From Paenibacillus elgii NBRC 100335 (lineage in GTDB: Bacteria > Bacillota > Bacilli > Paenibacillales > NBRC-103111), in contig NZ_BIMB01000025.1 in assembly GCF_004000865.1 (NCBI RefSeq), positions 1 through 64,000 of the forward strand: a stretch of 64,000 bases of DNA, written 5' to 3'. Below are positions 27,587 to 37,016 of the stretch, in pieces; position 1 is the stretch's first letter; each line of letters opens with the position of its first letter. The notes beneath the pieces were generated by a model. It was not told where the DNA came from. It ran no database searches and saw only the letters and a list, made by a program, of their open reading frames with translations. Made by a program: the position numbers and the translations under genes.

Positions 27587-28792
27587 ATGTCCGCATATCA
27601 TCCGCTGACGGAATCGGAAGCTATCGATTATGCAAGAAGTTTACCCGACCTGTTTCAACCCGATTCCGAGCTCACGAGCCGCGAAATCGGGGACGGCAAC
27701 TTGAACCTGGTGTTCCATATTTCGGAGCCTTCTACCGGGAAAAGCATCATTTTGAAGCAAGCGCTCCCCTATGCCAAAGTCGTAGGCGAATCGTGGCCTT
27801 TGACCTTGGACCGCGCCCGCATCGAGAGCGAAGCGTTGATGATTCAGGAATCGCTGTGCCCCGACCTTGTCCCGCACGTATACGCTTATGAGCCGGACTT
27901 GGCGCTTACGGTCATGCAGGATTTGAGCGACCATATCATTATGCGGAGAGGCTTGATCGAGCGCAACAAATACCCGCTGTTCGCCGGGCATATCGGAACG
28001 TTTTTGGCCCGTACCCTTTTTTACACGTCCGACCTCGGCATGAACCAGCAAGAGAAAAAAGAACGGGTTAAACGGTTCATCAACCCGGAGCTGTGCAAAA
28101 TTACTGAGGACTTGATTTTCGATGATCCGTATACGGATTCGCCGAACAATAACGTGCCGCCGGCCATTCGCGACGCCGTTACCGCCGTTTGGCAAGATAC
28201 CGGGCTGCATATGGAAGTGGCAATTCTTCGCGAGAAGTTTTTGACGCACGCCCAGGCGCTGCTGCATGGCGATCTGCATACCGGCAGCATCTTTATCAAG
28301 CCGGATTCGACCAAGGTCATCGATCCGGAGTTCGCCTACTACGGACCGATGGGCTTCGATATCGGCGCCGTATTCGCCAATCTGCTGCTGAACTTCGCCG
28401 CGCAGGAAGGCTGGGGTGAGGACGAGGCTTCGCGCCAAGATTTCCGCAGCTACTTGACCGGCACGATCCGCGACGTGTGGGAGACGTTCGAACGCGAGTT
28501 CCGGGAGCTATGGGACCGGCACGGTACCGACCGGATCGCCAAAACGCCGGGCTACCAGGACTGGTACATGAGAGAAGTGCTGCGGGACACGTTCGGCTTC
28601 ACCGGCAGCAAGATGGTGCGCCGCGTGCACGGTCTGGCGCAGGTGGCCGACATCAATCAAATTCAAGACGAAGCGGCCAAAGAGCGCGCCCAGCGGCTGG
28701 CGCTCGCCATCGGCACGTCGCTTATTAAACTTAACCGGCAGGCGTCTTCGATCGGAGAAATGATCGAAATCGCCGAGAAGGCCGTGAAATAA
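27587..28792 (+). CDS. mtnK: S-methyl-5-thioribose kinase MtnK
   Basis: A 401-residue kinase that phosphorylates methylthioribose in methionine salvage. Family blocks are GDGNLNLVFHI near residue 36, MRRGLI near 122, the catalytic LLHGDLHTGSIF near 226 (protein-kinase-like HGD), and VIDPEFAYYGPMGFDIG near 244. The ATG at 27587 has AAAGGAGG ten bases ahead; the frame is open 19 codons further upstream but without support. Cotranscribed with mtnA 21 bases later. Confidence 0.96.
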   Translation: MSAYHPLTESEAIDYARSLPDLFQPDSELTSREIGDGNLNLVFHISEPSTGKSIILKQALPYAKVVGESWPLTLDRARIESEALMIQESLCPDLVPHVYAYEPDLALTVMQDLSDHIIMRRGLIERNKYPLFAGHIGTFLARTLFYTSDLGMNQQEKKERVKRFINPELCKITEDLIFDDPYTDSPNNNVPPAIRDAVTAVWQDTGLHMEVAILREKFLTHAQALLHGDLHTGSIFIKPDSTKVIDPEFAYYGPMGFDIGAVFANLLLNFAAQEGWGEDEASRQDFRSYLTGTIRDVWETFEREFRELWDRHGTDRIAKTPGYQDWYMREVLRDTFGFTGSKMVRRVHGLAQVADINQIQDEAAKERAQRLALAIGTSLIKLNRQASSIGEMIEIAEKAVK

Positions 28793-28813
28793 ATAAAGGA
28801 GAGTGCTGATACC

Positions 28814-29902
28814 TTGACTACGGAACAAACCAAACAAGCGGACTGGCTGCAATCCGTCCGCTGGAATTCGCTGGAGGACCGCTTGGATCTGCTCGACCAG
28901 CGGCTGCTGCCGGACGAAATCGTTTATTTGGAGCTGACGACCTCCGAGCAAGTATGGGATGCGATTAAGCAGCTCGCCGTCCGCGGCGCGCCTGCCATCG
29001 GCATCGCGGCGGCGTTCGGGGTCTATCTCGGCGTGCGAAGCTTCTCCGGGAGCCGGGGTGCGCTGCTGGCGGAAGTCAACCGCCAGTGCGATTACCTCGC
29101 AACATCGCGCCCGACGGCGGTGAATTTGTTCTGGGCGCTGGACCGGATGCGGGCGCGGGCGGAAGCGCTGCTTGGCTCTGCCACACCGGAGGAGACGACG
29201 GTGGAGAGCGCGCAGCAGGCACTGCTGGACGAGGCGCGGGCCATCCAAGCCGAGGACGAGGAAACGTGCCGCTTGATCGGCGAGCACGCGCTGTCTTTGT
29301 TCGAAGACGGCATGGGCGTCCTCACACACTGCAACGCGGGCGGCCTTGCAACCGCAAGGTATGGGACGGCGCTGGCGCCGATGTACCTGGCGCTGGAGAA
29401 AGGCATCACGCTTAAAGTGTTCGCGGACGAAACCCGGCCGGTGCTGCAGGGAGCGCGCTTGACGGCGTTCGAGCTGCAGCAAGCGGGTGTCGACGTGACG
29501 CTGATCTGCGACAACATGGCCGGCGCCGTCATGGCGAAGGGATGGGTACAGGCGGTCATCGTCGGCACCGACCGCGTAGCCGCCAACGGCGACGTTGCCA
29601 ACAAGATCGGCACCTATAGCGTCGCCGTACTGGCTAAGGCCCACGGCATTCCGTTCTACGTCGCGTGCCCGATGTCGACGATCGACTTGAACACGCCGAC
29701 CGGGTCCGATATTCCGATCGAGGAGCGGCACGAAGACGAAATTACGCAAGGGTTCGGCAAGCGCACCGCGCCGCAGGGCGTGAAGGTGTTCAACCCGGCG
29801 TTCGACGTAACGCCGAACGAGTACGTGACCGCCATTATTACGGAAAAAGGCATCGTCCGGGCTCCGTATGGGGACAATTTGCGGAAGCTGTTTACGGAAT
29901 AA
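28814..29902 (+). CDS. mtnA: S-methyl-5-thioribose-1-phosphate isomerase MtnA
   Basis: A 362-residue isomerase converting methylthioribose-1-phosphate to methylthioribulose-1-phosphate, the step after MtnK. Signature blocks are [19 protein letters not shown] near residue 51, [20 protein letters not shown] near 171 with the catalytic Cys, and [20 protein letters not shown] near 252 with the catalytic Asp. The start is TTG, behind AAAGGAG about 12 bases away. No mtnBCDE genes are in the window, so the lower pathway lies elsewhere. A strong terminator follows. Confidence 0.97.
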   Translation: MTTEQTKQADWLQSVRWNSLEDRLDLLDQRLLPDEIVYLELTTSEQVWDAIKQLAVRGAPAIGIAAAFGVYLGVRSFSGSRGALLAEVNRQCDYLATSRPTAVNLFWALDRMRARAEALLGSATPEETTVESAQQALLDEARAIQAEDEETCRLIGEHALSLFEDGMGVLTHCNAGGLATARYGTALAPMYLALEKGITLKVFADETRPVLQGARLTAFELQQAGVDVTLICDNMAGAVMAKGWVQAVIVGTDRVAANGDVANKIGTYSVAVLAKAHGIPFYVACPMSTIDLNTPTGSDIPIEERHEDEITQGFGKRTAPQGVKVFNPAFDVTPNEYVTAIITEKGIVRAPYGDNLRKLFTE

Positions 29903-29926
29903 TCGCGGAATTATTAATAACGATGG

Positions 29927-29974
29927 AAAAACGGCCGTATCCTGTGCGTCTTTGCACGGGAAACGGCCGTTTTC
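29927..29974. terminator. Bidirectional terminator between mtnA and the RCC1 gene
   Basis: AAAACGGCCGT and ACGGCCGTTTT (29928-29938 and 29963-29973) with inner GTGC/GCAC pairing; T-runs on both strands. Confidence 0.92.
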
Positions 29975-29977
29975 GGT

Positions 29978-32900
29978 TTAAGGAGCGAACGAATTCGGCT
30001 CTTTCATGTAAACAGGATGAATCATCTTCAAAATAAAGAGCACATCGTCCCGGTCGAACTGTCCATCTCCGGTAACGTCCGTTTGAGCGCGGATCGCTTT
30101 CATCGCCGAATCCAAATCGCTGACGACCGGCAAAGGAGGTCTTACCCGGTCAATAAAGATGGTGTATAGTGCCGTATTTCCGTTCACAGCCGTCACTTGC
30201 AGCTCGACAGGTAGCCTTTGTCCCAAAATGAGCGATTTTGCATGCAGCATGCCGCCGCTCCATTCGACGTTGGCTTGCTGATTTTTGAGCGCAAGCTGCG
30301 CATTCGGATCGTCCGGAACGATCTGCAAGCTTACAGCGTCCGTCTCGGGACCTACGGTTAACAAATATTGATCAGCCGCGACCATGACAAGCGGAGCCGA
30401 ATTGTAGGTCACAGAACGAAGAGCCGTGTTGCCGGATGGGCCGGATTGCCGGGTGACCTCCACTTCGAAGCTGCTTGTAAAGCCGCTCCCGATTTTCGCG
30501 ACAACGGAAAACAATCTCGTCCGGTTCTCCATCAGATCCGATACCGTAATCGTCCGCCCGTAGACATCATAGGTTACCCCGGTCACTGTGGACGGGACAT
30601 AGAAAGTCGCATTCGGATCGTACAGCGTAACGCCAAGCTGCACCTGAGTTACATTCCCGGGCACGCTTAGCGAGTACGTCCGGGTTTCCGGTTTGTAGGA
30701 CAAGGGGGCGTTGGCGTACGAAATACTCATCTCATTCAAGGTGATTTCATACGGCTGTCTGTCCGTACCCGATCCGCCAGCCAGCACGACTCCTTCCTTC
30801 AGCGCGATCACCGGCAGAACCGCACGCGTGCCGTTGTCCTCCTGATCCCGGTTATCGAACCACGCCTTGCCCTCGGCGCCTACAAGCAGCGGATACGCTT
30901 TGTTCGCTTGCATATCGTTCAGCGGATTGATCAGCCAGTGACCGGAAAGCAGCTTAGGATCTATGAGTCCTGATAATTTGGCAAACTGATCTTTAGTCAG
31001 AAGTCCGACATTCGCGTTGACGGTAAACGAACCCTTTTCCACCAGTTGACCGTTCACAAAGTCATAAGTCTTGATATCGAACGGCGAAGTAGCGATCCAT
31101 CGCTTCGTTTCGCCCAGGCTGCTGTAAAAATCCTGGTTCAAATACTTTCCGACGGAGCCTTCCACGGCCGGATCGAAGCGATAAGCCGGATTGTCGGCAT
31201 TAAATATATTGCTTTTATAGGCATTATTCCAATATAGGCTGGCGACCTGTGTCCCCGGCTTCGAGACCAGGGTCCGGCTCGCAGGGTCCACCATCAACCA
31301 TTGCTTTCCGGCGTAGGAAACAACATCGCCAACGGATAACAACGTTAAGGAGTCGCCTGCGGCAGGCTGCCTCACAATCATAATTTCAAAAGGAGCCTTG
31401 GTCCCGGTAACCGAATCGGCCACCTCGAATGTAATCCTGCTTTGTCCCACAGGCAATTGCCCAATCGAAAGCCGGTTTCCGGCAAAAGACGCGGTTGCGC
31501 CGGAGGAGCCCGCTGAAACTTTTTCGACATTCATCCCAGAATGGCTCAGCACCATATCGAGGGCCACAGCATTCGTTTCGCGCGGAAGACGAAGGCTATA
31601 AGCTCCCGTACCTTCATGGTTCGCTACTTTTTGAACGGGAATTCCGTTCGTTGCCGTCAACGACTTGACAGGAGATAAATCGATTTCGATTGGAGCGGCG
31701 CTGTATTCCGGAGCAATCGTTCTCCCCGTTCCGAGCTGACCATGGCGGTTATCCCCCAAACCATACAGCTTGTTCCCGCTTGAGAGGATATAGGTGGTTT
31801 TCGCTCCGCCGACAATGCCGTCGACTTGCTCTCCGAAGTATAAGTCCGAACCCGGACCCGCTCCCGTTCCGGAACTTTCGGTCCCCGGCAGCGGAACCGC
31901 AATCGGAAAGGCAGCGTTGGAACGGTCGGGACGGCCGACCTGCCCGAAATCGTTAAGCCCGGTAACGTACAACGTGCGAGGAGTGATCTCTCCGTCCCCG
32001 CGAATGAGCAGCGTATGATCGCCGCCTGCCGCCGCGCCCCGCGCGTCTCCGATCGGATTGCCGGTTTCCATCGTCATGCGGCTGGCATAGCTTCGATGGC
32101 CTAAAGTCGGGCCGAGTCCCAGCTGCCCATATTCGTTGCTGCCCCAAACATAGACGCTCTGCCCGTCTCCCTTGGCGACTGAGTGCTCGTTCCCCGCCGA
32201 AATGCCGTAAATGTTCGTCAGCCTGTCGCCTAACGTTTCCGACCGGACGACCTCTACCGGCAAGCGCTTGTCGGTCGTCGTGTTGTCACCGAGCTGTCCT
32301 TTGTTGTTGCGACCCCAGGCCAGCACGGTTTTGTCTGTCGACCGGGCCAAGCTGTGGTAAGCGCCTAAAGCGATCTCTTTCATCTCCGCGAGATCTCCTG
32401 TGCCCTCCTTGTTTTTCACAAAAACCGGAAAGCCGCTTGGCGCCTGATCTCCGCTGCCTAATTGTCCGTAGGTATTGTCGCCCCACGCCACTACTTTTCC
32501 GTCGCCGAATAGCAGGGCAGCGTGATCATAACCGGCGGCCACGGCCGCTGCAGGTTCCGCGTCCAGGTCATAGCCCGCGCCAAGCTTGACGTTCCCGGGA
32601 GCGGTTCTTCCATTCGTCGTCCCGTCGCCAAGCTGATACTTGTTGTTGCTTCCCCAGGCCTTCACTCTTTTGACCCCGTCTTCACTTGTCAGCACCAGCG
32701 TAAATGCGCTTCTGGCGCCCTCCGTCGGGTTGCCGCCGGCAGCGGCCGCCGAGGCATTCGCGATCCCCGGAACCTGCCGCGGGTACGGCTGGTCGGCCCC
32801 GCCGGTATCGTATCCGAGCTGCCCGAAATCGTTCGCCCCCCATGTCCATACGGTTCCGTCCTCCCGTACGGCAACGGTATGCGAATAAGAGGAAGATACG

Positions 32901-33070
32901 GAAACGAACATCGTATTCGCCCCATCCTGACCATACGCCTGACTGCGTCCCGGAAGCGGCAGCAGCAGACTGAGGCTGACGATGATTGTGAGAATCCAAA
33001 GCATTCCTTTTCTTTTGAAGCTTGCACGAGAATAAAAACCTGAAACGTCGACCCGGTCGACCAAATCCAC
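29978..33070 (-). CDS. Large RCC1-repeat surface protein with Ig-like domains and a half-dockerin
   Basis: A 1030-residue exported protein. An N-terminal hydrophobic segment (about residues 23-45) follows a long basic head. About 50-460 hold seven RCC1 propeller blades, each with a WGxNxxGQLG-like core (for example WGANDFGQLG, WGSNNKYQLG, WGDNTYGQLG). About 470-570 and 780-990 resemble cadherin-like beta-sandwich domains; about 575-770 is a DUF6273-like domain. The C-terminus has one EF-hand loop, DVTGDGQFDRDDVLFIL, like one half of a dockerin. The start is GTG with AAGGAG ten bases ahead. Role probably in binding at the cell surface; ligand unknown. Confidence 0.85.
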   Translation of the reverse strand: MDLVDRVDVSGFYSRASFKRKGMLWILTIIVSLSLLLPLPGRSQAYGQDGANTMFVSVSSSYSHTVAVREDGTVWTWGANDFGQLGYDTGGADQPYPRQVPGIANASAAAAGGNPTEGARSAFTLVLTSEDGVKRVKAWGSNNKYQLGDGTTNGRTAPGNVKLGAGYDLDAEPAAAVAAGYDHAALLFGDGKVVAWGDNTYGQLGSGDQAPSGFPVFVKNKEGTGDLAEMKEIALGAYHSLARSTDKTVLAWGRNNKGQLGDNTTTDKRLPVEVVRSETLGDRLTNIYGISAGNEHSVAKGDGQSVYVWGSNEYGQLGLGPTLGHRSYASRMTMETGNPIGDARGAAAGGDHTLLIRGDGEITPRTLYVTGLNDFGQVGRPDRSNAAFPIAVPLPGTESSGTGAGPGSDLYFGEQVDGIVGGAKTTYILSSGNKLYGLGDNRHGQLGTGRTIAPEYSAAPIEIDLSPVKSLTATNGIPVQKVANHEGTGAYSLRLPRETNAVALDMVLSHSGMNVEKVSAGSSGATASFAGNRLSIGQLPVGQSRITFEVADSVTGTKAPFEIMIVRQPAAGDSLTLLSVGDVVSYAGKQWLMVDPASRTLVSKPGTQVASLYWNNAYKSNIFNADNPAYRFDPAVEGSVGKYLNQDFYSSLGETKRWIATSPFDIKTYDFVNGQLVEKGSFTVNANVGLLTKDQFAKLSGLIDPKLLSGHWLINPLNDMQANKAYPLLVGAEGKAWFDNRDQEDNGTRAVLPVIALKEGVVLAGGSGTDRQPYEITLNEMSISYANAPLSYKPETRTYSLSVPGNVTQVQLGVTLYDPNATFYVPSTVTGVTYDVYGRTITVSDLMENRTRLFSVVAKIGSGFTSSFEVEVTRQSGPSGNTALRSVTYNSAPLVMVAADQYLLTVGPETDAVSLQIVPDDPNAQLALKNQQANVEWSGGMLHAKSLILGQRLPVELQVTAVNGNTALYTIFIDRVRPPLPVVSDLDSAMKAIRAQTDVTGDGQFDRDDVLFILKMIHPVYMKEPNSFAP

Positions 33071-33244
33071 TTATACTTCACTCCTTCTGCACACAATCAC
33101 AGGGATTGCTCTATGAGGCTATTACTTTATTTTACCTTATTTTACTGCCCCTGTGAGTGAATATTGTCATAATTTTAGAAATCGGCGCCCCGATCCGCAA
33201 GAGTTCGAAAGTCTCAAAATCATGCCGCTTTAGGCCGAAAACAG

Positions 33245-33295
33245 TTGCGAAAACTAGTCATATTGGCTATGATGAATAAGAAAATATTTTTCATC
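33245..33295 (+). promoter_or_regulatory. Promoter and operator candidate of the rpiR-nagB-nagA operon
   Basis: TTGCGA (33245-33250), a 17-base spacer, and TATGAT (33268-33273) fit a sigma-A promoter. An inverted repeat GATGAA...TTCATC (33271-33276 and 33290-33295), with a nested GAAAATATTTTTC palindrome, overlaps the -10 box and the start region, a position suited to repression by the RpiR-type regulator. Confidence 0.6.
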
Positions 33296-33351
33296 ATTTT
33301 TATCAGTATGAAGAAAATGATTTACAAAATCTTTGCAAAACAGGTGATCTG

Positions 33352-34212
33352 ATGTCCGGTATTCTGCAAGCCTTACGGGAACAGCAGCACCAGATGAATC
33401 CGAAGGAACAAATTCTCGCGCAATTTATTTTGGAGCATGCCCATGAGGCCGTTCATTTGAGCATTACGGAGCTAGCCGGACGTTCGGGAACGAGCACCGC
33501 GACGGTGTCCCGTTTTTGCCGCAGCCTGCTATTCAAGGGCTATGGGGATTTTCGCATGAAGCTGTCCGCCGAGCTCGTCCAGCCTGTTCCGGCGAAGCCT
33601 TCCTACCAGGACATTGTCGCAGGCAACACGCTTCACAGCATCGCCCAGGCGATTGAAACGAACCATCTGCGCTCAATCTCGGATACGACGCGGCAGCTCG
33701 ACCTCACGGAGGTCCAGCGGGCCGTGGATGCGCTGCACGATGCCCGGCGTATTGATCTTTACGGGATGGCGACATCAGGGATGGTCGCGTACGATTGCCA
33801 GCAAAAGCTGGTGCGCATCGGCAAAATGGCGCAGCATTGGTCGGATTCCCACATGCAGATTACGTCGGCAACGAGTCTCGGCGAAGGGGATGTGGCGTTC
33901 GCTTTCTCCTATTCCGGCGAAACTCCCGAAACGCTTGACGCGCTCTTATGCGCCAAGGAGCGGGGAGCCACGACGATTTCGCTGACCAAGTTCGGGGCCA
34001 ACCGGATTTCGCAGCTTGCGGATATCCGGCTGTACGCTTCCTCGCTGGAGGAAGGGATGCGCCGCGGCGATATGGCTTCGCGGATCGCACAGCTGCACGT
34101 GGTGGACATTTTGTTTACCGCGCTGCTCAGCCTGCACTTTGACGATTATGTTCCGCTTCTGGAGCAATCGTTTCAAGAAGTGAAAAAATACCGCAAAGAA
34201 AAAGGGAGATGA
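33352..34212 (+). CDS. MurR/RpiR family transcriptional regulator
   Basis: A 286-residue regulator. The N-terminal HTH_6 domain (about 1-75, with TELAGRSGTSTATVSRFCRS) is followed by a SIS sugar-isomerase domain (about 125-260, with DLYGMATSGMVAYD and FAFSYSGETPETLDAL). It is the first gene of an operon with nagB and nagA, three bases ahead of the nagB ATG, so it probably responds to an amino-sugar phosphate such as glucosamine-6-phosphate or its N-acetyl form. AGGTGA lies ahead of the ATG. Confidence 0.93.
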   Translation: MSGILQALREQQHQMNPKEQILAQFILEHAHEAVHLSITELAGRSGTSTATVSRFCRSLLFKGYGDFRMKLSAELVQPVPAKPSYQDIVAGNTLHSIAQAIETNHLRSISDTTRQLDLTEVQRAVDALHDARRIDLYGMATSGMVAYDCQQKLVRIGKMAQHWSDSHMQITSATSLGEGDVAFAFSYSGETPETLDALLCAKERGATTISLTKFGANRISQLADIRLYASSLEEGMRRGDMASRIAQLHVVDILFTALLSLHFDDYVPLLEQSFQEVKKYRKEKGR

Positions 34213-34215
34213 GCC

Positions 34216-34944
34216 ATGAACATTTTAACTTTCCGTACACAAGAAGAATTGAACAAAGCCGGTGCCGGCATCATTACCGGACTGCTGCAAACGAATCCGA
34301 GAGCCGTGCTCGGTCTTGCGACAGGCAGCACGCCGATCGGCATTTACCGGGAGCTTGTCGAGTCGCATCGGCAAGGGCTGGTCAGCTTCTCCAAAGCGAC
34401 GGCGTTCAATCTTGACGAATACGTCGGTCTCGAGCCGGGGCATCCGGCCAGTTACTATACATTCATGCAGGAGCACCTGCTCGGTCTCGTCGACATTCCC
34501 CCGCAGCAATGCCATATTCCAAGCGGAATCGCACCGGATCTGCAGGCGGAATGTACCCGCTACGACAGCCTGCTGGAGGAGCACGGGCAGATCGACCTGC
34601 AACTGCTCGGTCTGGGCCATAACGGCCACATCGGCTTCAACGAGCCGGACGCCACGCTCGAGGGCGGCACGCATCTCGTGGAGCTGAAAGAATCGACCCG
34701 CTCGGCGAACGCGCGGTTTTTCGATAAGCCGGAGCAGGTGCCGACGCACGCCCTGACGATGGGAGTCGGCACGATTCTGAAAGCGAAAATGATTTTGCTC
34801 GTCGTCCGCGGCGCGGATAAGGCGGAAATCGTACAGCGGGCGCTACAAGGCCCGATCACGACGGATTGCCCGGCCTCGCTGCTGCAGACGCATCCGCACG
34901 TCGTCGTATTGTTGGATTCCGAAGCAGGAGGTTTGCTAAAATGA
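34216..34944 (+). CDS. nagB: Glucosamine-6-phosphate deaminase NagB
   Basis: A 242-residue enzyme turning glucosamine-6-phosphate into fructose-6-phosphate and ammonia. Visible family blocks are LATGSTPIGIYREL near residue 36, FNLDEYVGL near 63 with the catalytic Asp, LLGLGHNGHIGFNEP near 129 with the ring-opening His, and TMGVGTIL near 180. The length fits the short Bacillus NagB form without the E. coli allosteric tail. Overlaps nagA by four bases. Confidence 0.97.
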   Translation: MNILTFRTQEELNKAGAGIITGLLQTNPRAVLGLATGSTPIGIYRELVESHRQGLVSFSKATAFNLDEYVGLEPGHPASYYTFMQEHLLGLVDIPPQQCHIPSGIAPDLQAECTRYDSLLEEHGQIDLQLLGLGHNGHIGFNEPDATLEGGTHLVELKESTRSANARFFDKPEQVPTHALTMGVGTILKAKMILLVVRGADKAEIVQRALQGPITTDCPASLLQTHPHVVVLLDSEAGGLLK

Positions 34945-36125
34945 GTCGCGAAGCATGGGACACCCTGATCGTTAACGCCAAAGTCGTCACGCCGGATTCG
35001 GTGATTCCTGCCGGGTATGCAGCGGTCAAGGACGGTAAAATTGAAGCGCTTGGCTCGATGGCCGAGCTGAATGAAGCGCTGGCCGAAGCGGCCGGCACGA
35101 AAATCGACGCCCGCGGAAGCTGGCTGCTGCCCGGCTTCATCGACGTACATGTGCATGGCGGCTACGGCAGCGACTTCATGGACGGAACGATCGAATCGCT
35201 TGAAAATATTACCCGCTTTCACTCCAGCCACGGTACCACCACGATGCTGGCGACCACGGTAACCGGCTCCCCCGAAGCGATCGGCCAAGTGCTGGAGAGC
35301 GTCAAGGCGTACCGGGAAAAAGGGATGCCGTACGCGCAATTGGCCGGCGTACATCTGGAAGGACCGTTCATCAGTCCGAAATGGCCTGGCGCGCAAAATC
35401 CGAACTTTATCGTCACGCCGAAGCTCGATTGGGTAAAGGAATGGACCAGCCGCTATCCGGGCTTGATTCGCCTCGTTACGCTGGCTCCGGAAACCGAAGG
35501 AGCCCTGCCGGTCATTGCGTTCCTTGCCGGACAAGGCGTCGTTGTCGCCTGCGGCCATACGGACTCGACCTATGCGCAGATCGGCGAAGCGGTCAAGCAT
35601 GGGCTGAGCCATGCCGTGCATACGTTCAACGCCATGAAAGGGCTGCACCACCGCGAGCCCGGCGTCGTCGGCGCCGTGCTGACCGAGGATAAGATCTGCG
35701 CCGAGGTCATCGCCGACGGACACCACGTTCATCTGGCCTGCATCCGGCTGCTGACCCAAACGAAACGCAGCGACAATCTGCTGCTGATCACGGACGCCAT
35801 GTCCGCCGCGGGTCTCGGGGACGGCGATTTTGAACTCGGCGGACTTGCCGTCGTGGTCAAGGACGGCGTCGCAAGGCTTCGCGACGGCGACAGCCTCGCA
35901 GGCAGCACGCTGACGATGATGGGCGCCTTCCGCTTTGTAGTCAGCACGGTCGGAGTCAGCGTCGAGGAAGCCAGCCGGATGGCCAGTTGGAACCCGGCGA
36001 AGCAGCTCGGACTGCTGGAGGAAACCGGCAGCATCGAAACCGGCAAGCAGGCGGATCTGCTGCTCGTCACGCCGGAGCTTGACCTCGAACGCGTCTGGGT
36101 CCAAGGAAGAGAATTGCCCCAATAA
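34941..36125 (+). CDS. nagA: N-acetylglucosamine-6-phosphate deacetylase NagA
   Basis: A 394-residue amidohydrolase that deacetylates N-acetylglucosamine-6-phosphate, feeding NagB. Metal and active-site blocks: GFIDVHVHGGYGSDFMDG near residue 64, GVHLEGPFISPKWPGAQN near 142, ACGHTDSTYAQ near 207, HTFNAMKGLHHREPGVVG near 227, LITDAMSAAGLGDG near 282. The ATG at 34941 overlaps the nagB stop and has AGGAGG about nine bases ahead; the longer frame start lies inside nagB. Last gene of the operon. Confidence 0.97.
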   Translation: MSREAWDTLIVNAKVVTPDSVIPAGYAAVKDGKIEALGSMAELNEALAEAAGTKIDARGSWLLPGFIDVHVHGGYGSDFMDGTIESLENITRFHSSHGTTTMLATTVTGSPEAIGQVLESVKAYREKGMPYAQLAGVHLEGPFISPKWPGAQNPNFIVTPKLDWVKEWTSRYPGLIRLVTLAPETEGALPVIAFLAGQGVVVACGHTDSTYAQIGEAVKHGLSHAVHTFNAMKGLHHREPGVVGAVLTEDKICAEVIADGHHVHLACIRLLTQTKRSDNLLLITDAMSAAGLGDGDFELGGLAVVVKDGVARLRDGDSLAGSTLTMMGAFRFVVSTVGVSVEEASRMASWNPAKQLGLLEETGSIETGKQADLLLVTPELDLERVWVQGRELPQ

Positions 36126-36132
36126 TCGCGCG

Positions 36133-36189
36133 ACAAAAAACCGGCTTGTTTCCGTTTTTCTCGAACGGAAGCAGCCGGATTGTTTTTTT
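36133..36189. terminator. Bidirectional terminator between nagA and the PilZ-like gene
   Basis: CCGGCT...AGCCGG (36141-36146 and 36173-36178) with inner TTCCGTT/AACGGAA and A/T-runs on both sides. Confidence 0.9.
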
Positions 36190-36200
36190 AGGAAGATCGC

Positions 36201-36785
36201 TTATTGCGCCATAAACTGCTGCGTCACGATGTAGAAGCGGAGCTTGCTCAAGTCTTTGGCCGAAATGCTGTAAATTTCGGCGCCGTAGCGAATCGTTTTT
36301 TCTTGAATATGGGCATACCGGACCACGACTTTCGGATGAATCGTTTCTTCGTCGCACATGATCATCGTGTCATAGACATGGTTCATTTTGACGGAGAAGT
36401 CGTTAATTTCAAATCCGAACCCGAGACGGCTGATCCGGCAAAAACGAACCGCCATCGTACGGAAATCGTCGATCAGCGTGCCGTACGTGTTCAGCTTGAA
36501 GCTGGGAAACGCCAGGTTTTCGTCGCGGTACATGTCGTCCAGTACGGCATCCGGTCTCGCTTGTATATTGAAAATTTCCGAATCCGCCGGCACGAGAATC
36601 AGCTTGGATTTGGAAACCTGCAGCACGCGCATTTGTACTCTCTTCTGAAAATCAAAGCAGATGACGGATTCCCCGCCTGTAAAGGAGGACGGCTCCGTGC
36701 AGGAAACCTCCATTAAATCCGAACCTTCATAGGACACTCGCCCCTGGTAAACTTTCCCCTGATGAAGCAGCTGCATGTCTTTCAT
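36201..36785 (-). CDS. PilZ-like domain protein (tentative)
   Basis: A 194-residue cytosolic protein. The C-terminal half has RFCRISRLGFGFEI near residue 115, which looks like the (D/N)xSxxG part of a PilZ domain, and the N-terminal half has alternating beta strands like a YcgR-N or flagellar brake domain. The upstream RxxxR that binds cyclic di-GMP is not clearly seen, so ligand binding is doubtful. The ATG at 36785 follows GGAGGTGA; a GTG three codons earlier falls inside that site. Two HD-GYP proteins elsewhere in the window make a c-di-GMP role plausible but not proven. Confidence 0.5.
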   Translation of the reverse strand: MKDMQLLHQGKVYQGRVSYEGSDLMEVSCTEPSSFTGGESVICFDFQKRVQMRVLQVSKSKLILVPADSEIFNIQARPDAVLDDMYRDENLAFPSFKLNTYGTLIDDFRTMAVRFCRISRLGFGFEINDFSVKMNHVYDTMIMCDEETIHPKVVVRYAHIQEKTIRYGAEIYSISAKDLSKLRFYIVTQQFMAQ

Positions 36786-36973
36786 ACCAATCACCTCCGC
36801 TTGATACCTCTACTATAGCTCCGAATAATTATGAAAGTTTCAGTTAAATATTAGGAGATTATTAGATTCGATGTCGATTGGTGTCGTTTTGTGTAATATT
36901 TAAACATTTATTAGGATATGCGGAGACTCGTTAGCTGTGCTGCTCATGGGGATATTCAAAGGGTATGGTGTGC

Positions 36974-37001
36974 CAAAAAGCCCCCCGGCTTGCGGAGGGC
37001 T
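36974..37001 (-). terminator. Terminator of the sugar-acid operon
   Basis: On the minus strand AGCCCTCC and GGGGGGCT pair around GCAAGCC with a mismatch, followed by TTTTT (plus-strand A-run 36975-36979). It stands 15 bases after the SDR stop. Confidence 0.8.
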
Positions 37002-37016
37002 CGATGCTTGCTGCTA

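Noticed and set aside
28508-29749. Minus-strand open frame of 413 codons opposite mtnA
   Set aside because: mtnA has every catalytic block on the plus strand; the antisense frame has no recognisable feature.
34560-36122. Minus-strand open frame of 520 codons opposite nagA
   Set aside because: nagA is unmistakable on the plus strand; the opposite frame is a codon-bias shadow without a start signal.
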